Shown here: in pieces, positions 31,096 through 40,400 of the stretch
Layout: each line of letters opens with the position of its first letter
Numbering within the stretch: position 1 is the first letter of the stretch
DNA from: Mesobacillus subterraneus
GTDB lineage: Bacteria; Bacillota; Bacilli; Bacillales; Cytobacillaceae
Length of the DNA stretch: 64,000 nt
Assembly: GCF_020524355.2 (NCBI RefSeq)
Contig: NZ_CP129019.1
Location: 2,294,001 to 2,358,000, forward strand
Reading direction: 5' to 3'
Made by a program: the position numbers and the translations under genes
Notes under the pieces: generated by a model
Told to the model about the DNA's origin: nothing
What the model saw: only the letters and a program-made list of their open reading frames with translations
The model's database searches: none

Positions 31096-31707
31096 TTAGT
31101 CCCACCATAAGTACAACTTCCTGGTTTCTTTCATTTCTTCAATTAAACCATTGATGCTACCTGACCCTTGTTCCACGATATCTGGACAAAAATTATAAAT
31201 TTCTTTTGCAATTGCCTTTAGGTCGCCTCTTTGAGGGAAAGTTTCAAAATTTGCTTCCACCCAATCATAGTCCCCGCCTATGATCTTGAAAGGGTATCTC
31301 CTGTTCCATTCCTTGAGTTTAGATATAACCATATCGTTATTTATTTCATAATTGTCCCCATTCGTCTGCTGCAGCTTCAAGATATCAAACTGGTCTGACC
31401 CTGGCATGATGGCGATTTTTTCACGATCTGATTCACATATAAAGGGCAAATAGTTTATTGACTTAAGTTCCTCCATTAGTTTTAAAACAATAGGCTCCGC
31501 TTCATCCTGATTGACTGCCAAACAAATCCCAGCAATTTCAGGAGGGTTATCTGTATACAGATTCGATTTGTAAAAGGGTTGCAACCTGCCATTTATATTC
31601 CTTTTTATGATTTCAAGAGCTTCATCTGAAATTCCGCTTTGTTCCAGTTTAAATTCGGTTTCTTTACTCCTGCCAAAACTAAAAATATTTTTCCAATTCA
31701 TTTCCAT
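31096..31707 (-). CDS. DUF4253 domain protein
   Basis: 203 residues with the C-terminal DUF4253 signature: KLKEWNRRYPFKIIGGDYDW, then FCPDIVEQG and the end LYLWWD. Soluble, function unknown; relatives occur widely in Firmicutes and Actinobacteria. It lies 12 nt after the kinase-like gene. Confidence 0.85.
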   Translation of the reverse strand: MEMNWKNIFSFGRSKETEFKLEQSGISDEALEIIKRNINGRLQPFYKSNLYTDNPPEIAGICLAVNQDEAEPIVLKLMEELKSINYLPFICESDREKIAIMPGSDQFDILKLQQTNGDNYEINNDMVISKLKEWNRRYPFKIIGGDYDWVEANFETFPQRGDLKAIAKEIYNFCPDIVEQGSGSINGLIEEMKETRKLYLWWD

Positions 31708-31719
31708 TCACCTGCAATC

Positions 31720-32328
31720 TTAATTAATCAGATTAAAATACGGAATGACTAGATTGGCATGTTCTACTGGCCGGTGGTTTTCTATGTAGTAGTCCTCCGC
31801 TTTCCAGTATCTGTTCCTGAACTTTTCGGTGTTCTGCTGGGTTTGATAGCTTTCCCGAGCAAATCTTATATCCCTTGGACAGTCTATAAAGACGGTATAA
31901 TCAAAATATGGTCTCCATTCCTCTCTCTGGAGAAAAACTCCTTCAACAATAAAAACGGATTTGCCTGCAAACTTCAGCTTTTTATAATCATGTTGATCCA
32001 TCTCATTATCATAAAATGGGAGGTCGATTTCGTCTAATTGCATCAAGTTATCAAATAAGAATTTCCTTAACCACACTACATCCCACTGCAAGTAAAAATA
32101 CTCCTGCCATTCCTCGTGGCCGGTATTGTATCTTTTCGACTTTCCAACAATATGGTCATCCATATGAATGATCATATTTCCAATGAGTTTTTCAGTAAGC
32201 ATTGAAGAGAATTTCCTCACAAATGTTGTTTTTCCTGACCTGCTAAGACCATCTACACCTATAATAATGCGTTTATTTTGACGAACAGCACAAACAATTT
32301 TTCTCAATAATTCATCTACACCGTCCAT
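31720..32328 (-). CDS. P-loop kinase of the uridine kinase-like family
   Basis: 202 residues. Walker A is GLSRSGKTT near residue 27; a second acidic site HMDDH follows at about 56, and the lid-like arginines lie in DIRFARES. The layout matches uridine kinase/phosphoribulokinase-like NTPases. The phosphate acceptor is unknown. Confidence 0.8.
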   Translation of the reverse strand: MDGVDELLRKIVCAVRQNKRIIIGVDGLSRSGKTTFVRKFSSMLTEKLIGNMIIHMDDHIVGKSKRYNTGHEEWQEYFYLQWDVVWLRKFLFDNLMQLDEIDLPFYDNEMDQHDYKKLKFAGKSVFIVEGVFLQREEWRPYFDYTVFIDCPRDIRFARESYQTQQNTEKFRNRYWKAEDYYIENHRPVEHANLVIPYFNLIN

Positions 32329-32403
32329 ATCGCAGCCTCACATTTAAAAGTTAAAAATACCTTTACTTATTCGCTAGGTCGACACATATTTCCTTTTTCA
32401 GTC

Positions 32404-32432
32404 AAAAATAAAGCCGCCTTTTAAAGGCGACA
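32404..32432 (-). terminator. Terminator of the Nudix gene
   Basis: On the minus strand GTCGCCTTT pairs with AAAGGCGGC (one G-U), followed by TTTATTTTT. It starts directly at the stop codon. Confidence 0.85.
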
Positions 32433-32870
32433 TTATTTGCATTGCAATTTGTTATTTATTTTCTCTGCCTCTTCAATGCTTTCTTTCAACCAAATGGGAG
32501 CATTGGTGTGTGCAAAAATTTCTGCTGCAGTCATCCAATATACTCCCTCCACTTCATCTATACTTTTCGCATATGGTTCGCCTGCATCAATTTCACAATA
32601 AAACACTATGTCGAGCACTTCCCTTCCATCCGGAAGAACAAAAGATGTATTCCGAACATATTTAACATCATCCTTTAATGTGATGCCCACTTCCTCAAAG
32701 AGCTCCCTTTTCAAAGTTCGCTCAAGTAATTCCTTTGAAAATCCCTCGTTTTCGACCGTTCCGCCAACAAGCGAAAGAAGCCCTCCAGCATGTTCTTCTT
32801 TTGAGCTCCTTTCAATAATCAGCCACTTTCCTTCCCTGTAAATAGCACCTTCTATATTTAAAATAAACAT
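32433..32870 (-). CDS. Nudix hydrolase
   Basis: About 145 residues. The Nudix box begins GGTVENEGF and ends KRELFEEVGI, with a few extra residues in its middle relative to the GX5EX7REUXEEXGU consensus. Members cleave nucleoside diphosphates linked to another moiety; the substrate is unknown. I chose the ATG at 32870 after GAGGAT. Confidence 0.88.
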   Translation of the reverse strand: MFILNIEGAIYREGKWLIIERSSKEEHAGGLLSLVGGTVENEGFSKELLERTLKRELFEEVGITLKDDVKYVRNTSFVLPDGREVLDIVFYCEIDAGEPYAKSIDEVEGVYWMTAAEIFAHTNAPIWLKESIEEAEKINNKLQCK

Positions 32871-33071
32871 TTGTGATCCTCTTTCCAATTGTTCTTCTCA
32901 TAATCGGATACACTCATTTGTATCCCTTCTTTAAGCCGAAAGGCCTGTAACTTTTTTCAAAGGTCCTAAGCAGGAATTTTTACCAAAAAGTTACACATAA
33001 TTATTACCATTTGAATTTACTGAAAATTCGATAAATTTACACATGCTTTTCCAACATTACTACTTGTATAA

Positions 33072-33094
33072 TAGTAATACACCTGGTATTACTA
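33072..33094. promoter_or_regulatory. Palindromic operator or leader hairpin before the DUF4257 gene
   Basis: TAGTAATAC (33072-33080) and GTATTACTA (33086-33094) form a perfect 9-bp inverted repeat. It overlaps the end of a TATAAT (33067-33072), so a repressor site is plausible. Confidence 0.45.
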
Positions 33095-33128
33095 AAGGTC
33101 GACCAACAAAAATAGGAGAGTGATCAAT

Positions 33129-33437
33129 TTGTTAGAAAACATTAGTTTTGCAATGGTCATCGGTGGATTTGTTGGACTGACAGCGCATGTGAGAAAACGG
33201 GGCAAGATCATCATGCCGAGAAGGACAAAAAAATTCATTTACCTTGGTTTCTTAGAAGAAATCCTCACCGGTTCATTAGCAGCTGCACTATTGGTAGTCT
33301 CATCTGAAGCCGATTCCATGCTTAGAGTATTTTTGATGTCCATCATGGCTGGTTTCGGGGGTGATGCCTTACTAAGGGGACTGGAGTTATTTCGAATAGG
33401 AAGCAGGAACCCGGGTGGGGAGGATATTGGCAAATGA
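33129..33437 (+). CDS. DUF4257 membrane protein
   Basis: About 102 residues with two to three membrane helices. The pattern MPRRTKKFIYLGFLEEILTGSLAA matches DUF4257. I chose the TTG at 33129 because the AGGAG site is correctly spaced for it but too close for the GTG at 33120. It overlaps the next gene by 4 nt (ATGA), so the two are translationally coupled. Function unknown. Confidence 0.75.
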   Translation: MLENISFAMVIGGFVGLTAHVRKRGKIIMPRRTKKFIYLGFLEEILTGSLAAALLVVSSEADSMLRVFLMSIMAGFGGDALLRGLELFRIGSRNPGGEDIGK

Positions 33438-33679
33438 AAAAAATACCCCAGCCTAAGAGAGAGAAGTTTGCTAACGCCATTGGTCAAGCAGCTTCCAAAG
33501 TGCTTGTTTTTTTTTTGATGAAAATGAACTTGGGAAAATTTTTATCCTCGAATACTTTCCGCCACAAACTTTCTTACCTTCCATTAGATTTTATTTACAA
33601 TCCCATTCTTTTTCACATTTTAAATAGAAGCAAGGGGAAAAGTAAGACTAAAACCATGAGGAGAAAATTATGGACTTAA
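33434..33679 (+). CDS. Hypothetical basic protein (81 aa)
   Basis: A basic protein without a clear signal peptide; one weakly hydrophobic stretch lies near residues 24-33. It overlaps the DUF4257 gene upstream by 4 nt and the PAP2 gene downstream by 10 nt, which supports real translation in a three-gene operon. No family recognised. Confidence 0.6.
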   Translation: MKKIPQPKREKFANAIGQAASKVLVFFLMKMNLGKFLSSNTFRHKLSYLPLDFIYNPILFHILNRSKGKSKTKTMRRKLWT

Positions 33680-34191
33680 GACTTTTCCAGCAGATGAACA
33701 AGCTTTCTGGACAAATATCACCTGTTGATCATTCGATGATCTTCATTTCAAAACGACTCCGGTATGTGTATCTAATTGTAATTGTAATGCTATTGTTCAA
33801 AAACCGAAAAAACAAAAGGATTGCTCTTGAAACGGGAAGCTCAGTACTGATAAGTGTAATTGTGCAGTTTTTCATAAAATTATTTTACGCTAAACCTCGT
33901 CCTTTCCAGAAAAGACGAGTCGGGATTTTGATTCCGTCCAAAATGGATTCATCTTTCCCAAGCAAGCATACAATCCTGGCTTTTGCAGCCTCAACTTCAA
34001 TATTGTTGTTCCATCGGAAATTAGGAACCATCATGATGTGGATGTCAGCGCTAACTGGATTTTCACGCATATGGGTTGACCACCACTATCCATCCGACAT
34101 CCTCGGGAGTGCACTTCTTGGATCACTGATTAGTTTGGTGACTCGCATCGTTTCATTCAGTAAGTTCGGTAACAATCCAGAATCCAGCTAA
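33670..34191 (+). CDS. PAP2-family phosphatase (BcrC-like)
   Basis: 173 residues with five to six membrane helices and the three phosphatase motifs: KLFYAKPRPF (about 70), SFPSKHT (about 97) and SRIWVDHHYPSDILG (about 134). The layout resembles undecaprenyl-diphosphatase BcrC, which recycles the cell-wall lipid carrier. In motif 2 Lys replaces the more usual Gly/Asp before His. It would act at the outer face of the membrane. Confidence 0.85.
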   Translation: MDLRLFQQMNKLSGQISPVDHSMIFISKRLRYVYLIVIVMLLFKNRKNKRIALETGSSVLISVIVQFFIKLFYAKPRPFQKRRVGILIPSKMDSSFPSKHTILAFAASTSILLFHRKLGTIMMWMSALTGFSRIWVDHHYPSDILGSALLGSLISLVTRIVSFSKFGNNPESS

Positions 34192-34205
34192 CAACTTTTT
34201 CCTTA

Positions 34206-34252
34206 ATGACGGACACTTTTACGGATTTTCCTCTCATTTCTGTGTCCGTCAT
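34206..34252. repeat. Single long hairpin unit ATGACGGACAC...GTGTCCGTCAT
   Basis: Perfect 11-bp inverted repeat (34206-34216 with 34242-34252) around a 25-nt pyrimidine-rich loop, 15 nt after the PAP2 stop. There is no T run directly after the stem, so it is not a standard terminator. It resembles the repeat units at 11599 and 59045. Confidence 0.75.
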
Positions 34253-34352
34253 ATCTGGCATAAATCTTCTTTTTGGCAAATGTGCAAAGGTACTTTACAT
34301 AATCTATTTACAATCCACTATTATCTCTTTGCCTATTTTTACTCATAATCAC

Positions 34353-34469
34353 CTATTCCCGTTTTTCTCCACTCAATCGCTCTACCTCTTTTTCTAAAAA
34401 ATCCAGACGTCTGTGAATACGGTAAATTATCGGTAAGTAGGCAATAATAACAATGATGAACCAGCCCAT
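34353..34469 (-). CDS. Small membrane protein (38 aa)
   Basis: Starts MGWFIIVIIAYLPIIYRIHR, a single membrane helix, and ends in a charged helix LEKEVERLSGEKRE. AAGGAGG lies 6 nt before the ATG at 34469. Such short membrane proteins are common in Bacillus; no family recognised. Confidence 0.7.
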   Translation of the reverse strand: MGWFIIVIIAYLPIIYRIHRRLDFLEKEVERLSGEKRE

Positions 34470-34690
34470 TGTTTTCCTCCTTAAGCATATTAGATTATCT
34501 TTAAATCCTGAATTAGTTATTTATTTCGTTTAATTGAGCATAGATCCTTCAAATAAATGAATTTATATGTGTTTGGCATTGGATTATTTGAGTTTGCTTT
34601 CATTGTTTGCTACAGTTAATTTAAGGAGACTTATACCTATCTAGATGTTGTTAAATAATTTAATATATTGCTGGGGAGTGTACATAAAAA

Positions 34691-35531
34691 ATGGAATCAA
34701 CTTTTATCCAAAGAGATGAAGTGACCGATTTCATTCAATCCAATAGAGAACTTTTTGAACAACACTTGTTATCAGAAGCGGTGAATGTAGCTTCGAAGAT
34801 TAATGAGATTCTCCAAAAAGGGAATATCGATCTTTTAAAAAACGCTGAGAAATTAATTGTCTATATTGTGGAGCAGCAAGAAGAGAATCTGGTTGCTTTC
34901 GCTGAACAAGAAGGGATTGCCTGGGCAGAACATTCTTTGACTGTTGCGTTCAAGCTGGAGTGGATTCAGGCCATTCGCCGAACTTTGTGGAACTTCCTGA
35001 ACAAATATGATCAAACGTACAACCGATTTTCTGACCGAGAGGAATTCTTCCAACTCGAGAAAAAAAATCAATGATCGAGTTGACCAATTCCTGAATACCT
35101 TTTTTCTTACATATACAAAGTACAAAGATGAATTGCTGAACTCGCAGAGGAAATTAGTTGAACACTTATCTGTCCCTATTATCCCAGTCAGCAGTTCTGT
35201 TGCTGTACTTCCTCTAATCGGTATGATGGATGACTACAGAATGCATATTATCGAAGAGAGGGTCCTTATGGATATTTCAAAACTGAAAGTCCAAACATTG
35301 ATTATGGATCTTTCTGGGATCGCGGACATGGAAATGAACGTCATTTCCCATTTCCAAAAAGTATTGAGCGGTGTCTCGATGATGGGTTCAAACGCTGTTA
35401 TAACCGGCATGCGTCCTGATCTTGTTCGAAAAATGATACATGCAGGAATCACTTTTGATCAAAAGGCAGAAACCAAAGGTACGCTACAGCAAACATTGAG
35501 ATCCTACCTTGATAACGAAGTTGCGAAATAA
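34691..35531 (+). pseudogene. RsbR-like STAS protein, frameshifted
   Basis: Two frames, 34691-35074 and 35007-35531, join at an eight-A run (35060-35067). With seven As the protein reads QLEKKINDRVDQF and is 279 residues, the usual RsbR length. The N-terminal half is the RsbR_N globin-like domain; the C-terminal half is a STAS domain (from about 165). RsbR paralogues build the stressosome that controls sigma-B. Aligned by eye, both phosphorylated threonines of RsbRA (T171, T205) appear to be replaced here (Met and Lys). It is convergent with the redoxin-chemoreceptor gene. Confidence 0.8.
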
Positions 35532-35534
35532 TAT

Positions 35535-35576
35535 AGTAAAAGCCCCTATATGTGAGAAAACATAGGGGCTTTTACT
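35535..35576. terminator. Bidirectional terminator
   Basis: Perfect 15-bp inverted repeat AGTAAAAGCCCCTAT (35535-35549) with ATAGGGGCTTTTACT (35562-35576), between the RsbR-like and the redoxin-MCP genes. Confidence 0.92.
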
Positions 35577-35581
35577 GTTGT

Positions 35582-36916
35582 CTAGTAAACTCTTTTGTCC
35601 AGCTCGGACACGAGTTTATTATTTTCTTCTATATCTTTATGGATTCCGTCGATTTCTGAGGAAATATTCAATTCCTGATGTTTGACAGAACTGATTTTCT
35701 GCTGCTGAGCTTTCTGCTGTTCATTGATCATCTGCAATCGATCTGCCAGGGAAGTACTGTCAGCCCTAATAGAAAGGATACCAGACGAAACATTTTCAAG
35801 CTCCTTATTTTGCAATTTCACCTTCCCGTCAATTTGCTGCATCAAGTCATCAAAGTCAGTGAAGGAAGAAAAGCTTGAACTGATTTTGCTTTCAATTCCC
35901 TGTAATTGCGTCGATATATTTTGTGAGGCATCTGCAGACGCAGCAGCAAGCTTGCCCACTTCTTTTGCCACCACTGCAAATCCCTTGCCATGTTCCCCTG
36001 CCCTTGCCGCTTCAATCGAAGCATTTAAGGCAAGAATTTTAGTTTGAGCTGAGATCGATGATATCGTTGAGCTGATACTGCCAATGGTTTGTGTTAAACC
36101 AACCAGTTCCTTTAGCAATTCCGATGTTTGTTTCATATGCTCGGAAGCCTGTTGATTATCTTGGATGACAACAAAAGACCCATCTACTACCTTATGGATT
36201 GTATCACTGTATAAGCCAATCTTCGATTCCATTTGTTCAAATACGGTAAAAAATTGGGATAGGGCGTCTTTGTTCTCAGTAAGCTCATTCTCTAGTTCAT
36301 TGATTGAAACCAGATTATGATTCACACTTTGTTTAATCATCTGTGTGGATAAAACAATATCACTGAAAGTTTCTTTCATAGCTTCTACGAATACGCCTGC
36401 TTCCTCCTTCTCAGCAGTTTCCTCTGCGTCCATCCCTGATTTGTGAATCTGATAAATGGTACTCAAAATGTCGTCAATTGCAGGACGATCAAATTGCGAA
36501 TCCCCAATATAGCTGTAACGGATGACATGGTTTTCGTCCAAGACATACGTGCTGGGTATGGCTATACGGAAACTGTCCCATTTTATCGGTACAAAAACCT
36601 CATATTGCTTGATTACTATTCTCTTTTCATCAGATAGAATCGGAATCTTGATGCCTTCTTTATCAACATACATCTGGATTCCCTTGATGTTCTGCCCTGC
36701 AATCCCCAGGACTTGTATTCCCTTTTCTTTTAATAAATCATATTGTTCATTCAGCTGGACCAGCTGATTCCGGCAGTTTGGTCACCATGTGCCTCTTAAG
36801 AAAACAATGATAACAGGCTGGCCTGCGAAGTCTGATAAGCTGTATTTTGTATTATTCGTACCCGGCAAAGTAAAATCAGGTGCTTGCTTGCCTACGTTCA
36901 AACCTCTATTAGCCAA
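35582..36916 (-). CDS. Redoxin-methyl-accepting chemotaxis fusion with in-frame UGA (candidate selenoprotein)
   Basis: One frame of 444 residues from the TTG at 36916 ([15 protein letters not shown]), with AGGAGAG 6 nt upstream, to 35582. Its only interruption is a TGA at 36784-36782 (codon 45). Residues 1-150 are an AhpC/TSA-type redoxin: [10 protein letters not shown], then FLRGTW-UGA-PNC, so the TGA sits at the first Cys of the CxxC motif. Residues from about 170 form a cytosolic MCP signalling domain with the conserved hairpin tip [20 protein letters not shown]. No membrane helix is present. Sequence on both sides of the TGA is conserved and in frame. A SECIS-like hairpin follows and a sigma-D promoter precedes. 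Translating UGA as selenocysteine is inferred; a nonsense mutation is the alternative, in which case translation could restart at the ATG 36673. Confidence 0.8.
36751..36767 (-). promoter_or_regulatory. Candidate bacterial SECIS hairpin
   Basis: The transcript segment TCAGCTGGTCCAGCTGA begins 14 nt after the UGA (36782-36784). It folds as a 6-bp stem UCAGCU/AGCUGA with apical loop GGUCC. The loop GGUC and its distance from the UGA resemble E. coli fdhF SECIS, where the SelB-contacted G and U are at 23-24; here they are at 25-26. Confidence 0.55.
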
Positions 36917-36953
36917 AATAATCTCTCCTCTTACAACATCATGTCTTAGACTA

Positions 36954-36980
36954 TTATCGGCTTAGCTTAAAAGATGTTAA
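36954..36980 (-). promoter_or_regulatory. Sigma-D (motility) promoter of the redoxin-MCP gene
   Basis: On the minus strand TTAA (36980-36977), 15-nt spacer, GCCGATAA (36961-36954). The -10 matches the sigma-D consensus GCCGATAT at seven of eight positions with the exact expected spacing. The start site would lie about 30 nt before the TTG. Confidence 0.75.
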
Positions 36981-36992
36981 AGAATCAACTCT

Positions 36993-39900
36993 CTATATCT
37001 GCAAAATTTCGCGGATATCTTCCTCAGTCAGCGACACTGAACTTTTTTCTTCGATAATTTCTTCGATCATGTTCCGTTTTTTGTCCTGGAGCTCATTCAT
37101 CTTCTCTTCAATCGTTCCTCTGGCGATCAATTTGATGACCTGAACTTTATTTTTCTGACCCATTCGGTGCGCACGGTCCGCAGCTTGTTCCTCGACGGCT
37201 GGGTTCCACCATAAATCATAAAGGATGACTGTATCTGCTCCTGTTAAGTTCAAGCCTGTGCCCCCTGCTTTCAAGGAAATCAGGAAAAAGTCCCTCTCTC
37301 CTCCATTAAATTTCTCGCATGTCTCGACTCGATCCTCAGGAGGTGTTTGTCCATCAAGATAAAAGAAAGGAATGCCCTCGTATGCTAACTCCTTGCCAAT
37401 CAAGTCAAGCATTTTCGTGAACTGTGAAAATATAAGTACCCTTCTCCCGGCAAACCTGGACTCCTCAATGATTAGTTTCAGCTGTTCAAATTTAGCAGAT
37501 CTTCCCTTGTAGCCGTCTACAAACAAAGCAGGGTGGCAGCAAATTTGCCTTAAGCGTGTAAGTCCCGCCAGGATCTTGATCCGATTTTTCCTGATTGTAT
37601 TCTTATCCAGCTGCTTTAATGTTTGATGGCGAAGTTTTGCAAGGTATGCAGCGTAAAGCTTTTTCTGTTCAGGCAGCAGTTCAACTCTATCAATTGATTC
37701 AATTTTCTCAGGCAGCTCCCCGAGCACTTCTTCCTTTACCCTTCGCAGTAAAAATGGCCGAATCCTGCGGGCTATCGACTTGCTTGGAAGATGGCTGTAT
37801 TCCTTCAAGCCCTGGAATAATTCAGGAAATACCACCCGGAAAATAGACCATAATTCCTCTATCGAGTTTTCAATCGGCGTACCGGTTAATGCGAAGCGGT
37901 GGTCTGCCTGTATGTTCATCACTGCTTTCGCCGTTTGAGTTAGCGGATTCTTGAAAGCCTGAGCCTCATCGAAAAAGGCAGTATGGAAATTGATTTTTTC
38001 GTATAGATGAATATCCCTGCGCAGAAGCATGTATGAGGTGATCACCACATCAATACCCGAAACATCATTTAATAGTTTTGCCCGCTCCGACTTATTGCCA
38101 TCGATGATGACTGCCTGAATTTCAGGAGTGAATTTCAAAAATTCACTGAGCCAGTTATAAACAAGGGAGGATGGACAAACAATTAGAACGGGCTGCTTTC
38201 TTTCCTTTACTTGTGATAATTCTGAAGCGATATATGTGATACTTTGCAGTGTTTTACCAAGGCCCATATCATCTGCAAGGATTCCGCCAAATCCGTAAAT
38301 TGCGAGAGTTTTCATCCATTGAAAACCCTGTTTCTGGTAGTCACGCAATATTGGCTCCAATCTAGCAGGGACATCATGCTTAAGTTTACCCGGTGTGCTT
38401 ATTTCGTCCAGAAAACTTCGGAACGATTCCTCTAAATGTAGTATGGATCCATCCTCGAATGAGTCTAGCATTTGCATCCCGCGAACGATCGGGACATTTA
38501 ACCCTTTTTCCAACTCTTCATCCTGGATGGGCTCCGCCTTCAAGAAACGCTGGATTTCTTCCCATTCCTTCGTTTCTAGGGACATCAAGGCACCATTGCG
38601 CAAACGATAAAATTTTCGTTTTTCTTCGAGAGCTTCAAGGATATCCCTGATCTGTTTTTCAGGTATCCCATCCATTTCAAATTTGAATTCAAGCCAGTTA
38701 GTCCGCTCTACTTTTTCACCTTTACACGTATTTGCGGTCGTGCAGGTTCCCTGAAGATCCGATTCCTGACAGCAGTTGTAGCGTATACCTGTACAAGCTT
38801 TTGCAGCTTTGGCATGACATGGTACAGAAATTCATATTCTAGCTCTTCATTATGTAAAAAATAACCGCCATCCGTTTTCGCGAAAGAACCCTCATCCAGC
38901 AATTCCAGGATCTGGTCCTCCCTGACCATATCCCTGATTAACAGTGAATTGACTTTCGGTTCCCTATCCTCAAGAGGGTTGAAAACTATTTTCCCATACT
39001 GGAATTCAATCCCTGCCAGTAATCGGTTATTCACCCGATCGAGGTAGAGCTTTGGAATCAGCGGCTCGGTTAAAAATTGCTTAGTTATGTCGCCATCTAT
39101 TTGTACTTCCCCAATACGGCGCAGTCCTGGCACCACTTTTTCCACAAAGAAGCCCATCTGGTCCTGTAAAATCGGTATGCTATCGGTTCTTGACTGCGCA
39201 AGCATATTTTTCAGTTCAAATAATCTGCTGCAATCCTCGGTGCTGAGCTGAATCAGCTGGGTTTTCATCCAAATGAGATTATATTTATGAAGAACAATCA
39301 GATTTGAAATACCAGCAATTTTTAACGAGTAGTCTTTGTCGGTGCCTTTTTCAAAATTGAACAAAAGCGGCAGCCTTTCGGTGGAAACCTGAAACTGCCC
39401 GGTAACTTCGCCTGCCTCAATAAATAAAACCTCTGGAGCCTTTTTCAGCAGCGGCACTAACTGTTGCCAAAAGGAGGGCGGAATGATTAATGTTGAGAAG
39501 TCATTCTCATCCTGCAACGATAACTCTGAATCATGGACAATTTGAATAAGTATTTTGATGATAGAGTCGATATCGTTTTGGAAACAATGAAGCTTTGGGT
39601 CATAAGTGAACAAGTCAGATAGTATTGCTGACTGCCGATTCGCTACATTCTTAAGGAATTCTGAAATATCCTCAATTTTAATTGGACCAATGTTCATCGT
39701 GACACCCAGCATCATTTGCTGATCACTTGCTTCTACTGGCCCGATTCCGAACACTGTGTTCAGTATCTTCCTTGTTTCAAAATGCAGTTGATGGCCGCTT
39801 GTCCTTCTAGATTCATTACTGAAAATGTTCAGCAGTCCTTCTGCGAGGGCATTTACTGGCCGATCATAATTTTTTATCGCATTTGATGTCCTTTGCTTTT

Positions 39901-40177
39901 GCTCATCTAAAATCGCAAGCAATACTGCCGCCACATGCTGGCACTCATGTGTAACAGATGCAAGCTTGGGACATGTGCAATCAGTTGTGAAATGGCTGTC
40001 ATTACTTTTTGTGACCGTGACTTTAAATACATCCGCCCCGGTTACGGTTGCTTTCACCCAATGCTCATTGTTATCAGTAAACTCGACTTTTCCCGCTCTG
40101 TAAAACGCATCCCCTCGCTTGAAGGAAACAGTTCCGCATAAATCTTTGATGACCTTTTGATTTAGTTTGATATCCAT
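36993..40177 (-). pseudogene. SWIM zinc finger / SNF2 helicase, split by a frameshift
   Basis: Two frames, 38708-40177 and 36993-38675, are parts of one roughly 1060-residue Bacillus helicase. The upstream part has the SWIM zinc motif CTCPKLASVTHECQH (about 68-82) and a SNF2-associated domain. The downstream part has Walker A DDMGLGKT, the DEAQ box, and the C-terminal helicase motifs up to DRAHRMGQ. They join at AAAAAG (38708-38714 region): the first frame ends VKVKK-stop, while the other frame continues VERTNWLEFKFEMDGI without a gap. One missing or two extra As in the run explain it. It could function as two polypeptides only if the ATG at 38675 is used. Confidence 0.85.
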
Positions 40178-40254
40178 GGTCTGCTCCCTCCAGATAGATG
40201 CATTAATCGATAAGTATTAGTGTAGACCTTAAGTATCCATTTGTTAAGCAGGAA

Positions 40255-40283
40255 TGTAAAAAGCATGGAGAATTCTCCATGCT
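40255..40283 (-). terminator. Terminator of the RNase J gene
   Basis: AGCATGGAGAA/TTCTCCATGCT (40262-40283) is a perfect palindromic hairpin followed by TTTTTAC on the minus strand. Confidence 0.85.
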
Positions 40284-40400
40284 CATCCCTGTAAAAATTG
40301 AAAGAATGCTCTTTTGACGACATTCCAAATTAATTCATCAGCTAATTCCTAAAAATATTTGAGAGCAAATAATTCGTTACCCAATAGTCCACTAATGAAA

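Noticed and set aside
34206..34252. Rho-independent terminator for the PAP2 gene
   Set aside because: The stem is strong, but the loop is 25 nt long and no T run follows; it fits the dispersed hairpin units better.
36673..36784. Explaining the TGA in the redoxin-MCP gene by a frameshift error
   Set aside because: The frame is the same and conserved on both sides of the TGA, so a single indel cannot create it. Only a substitution or a genuine UGA codon can.
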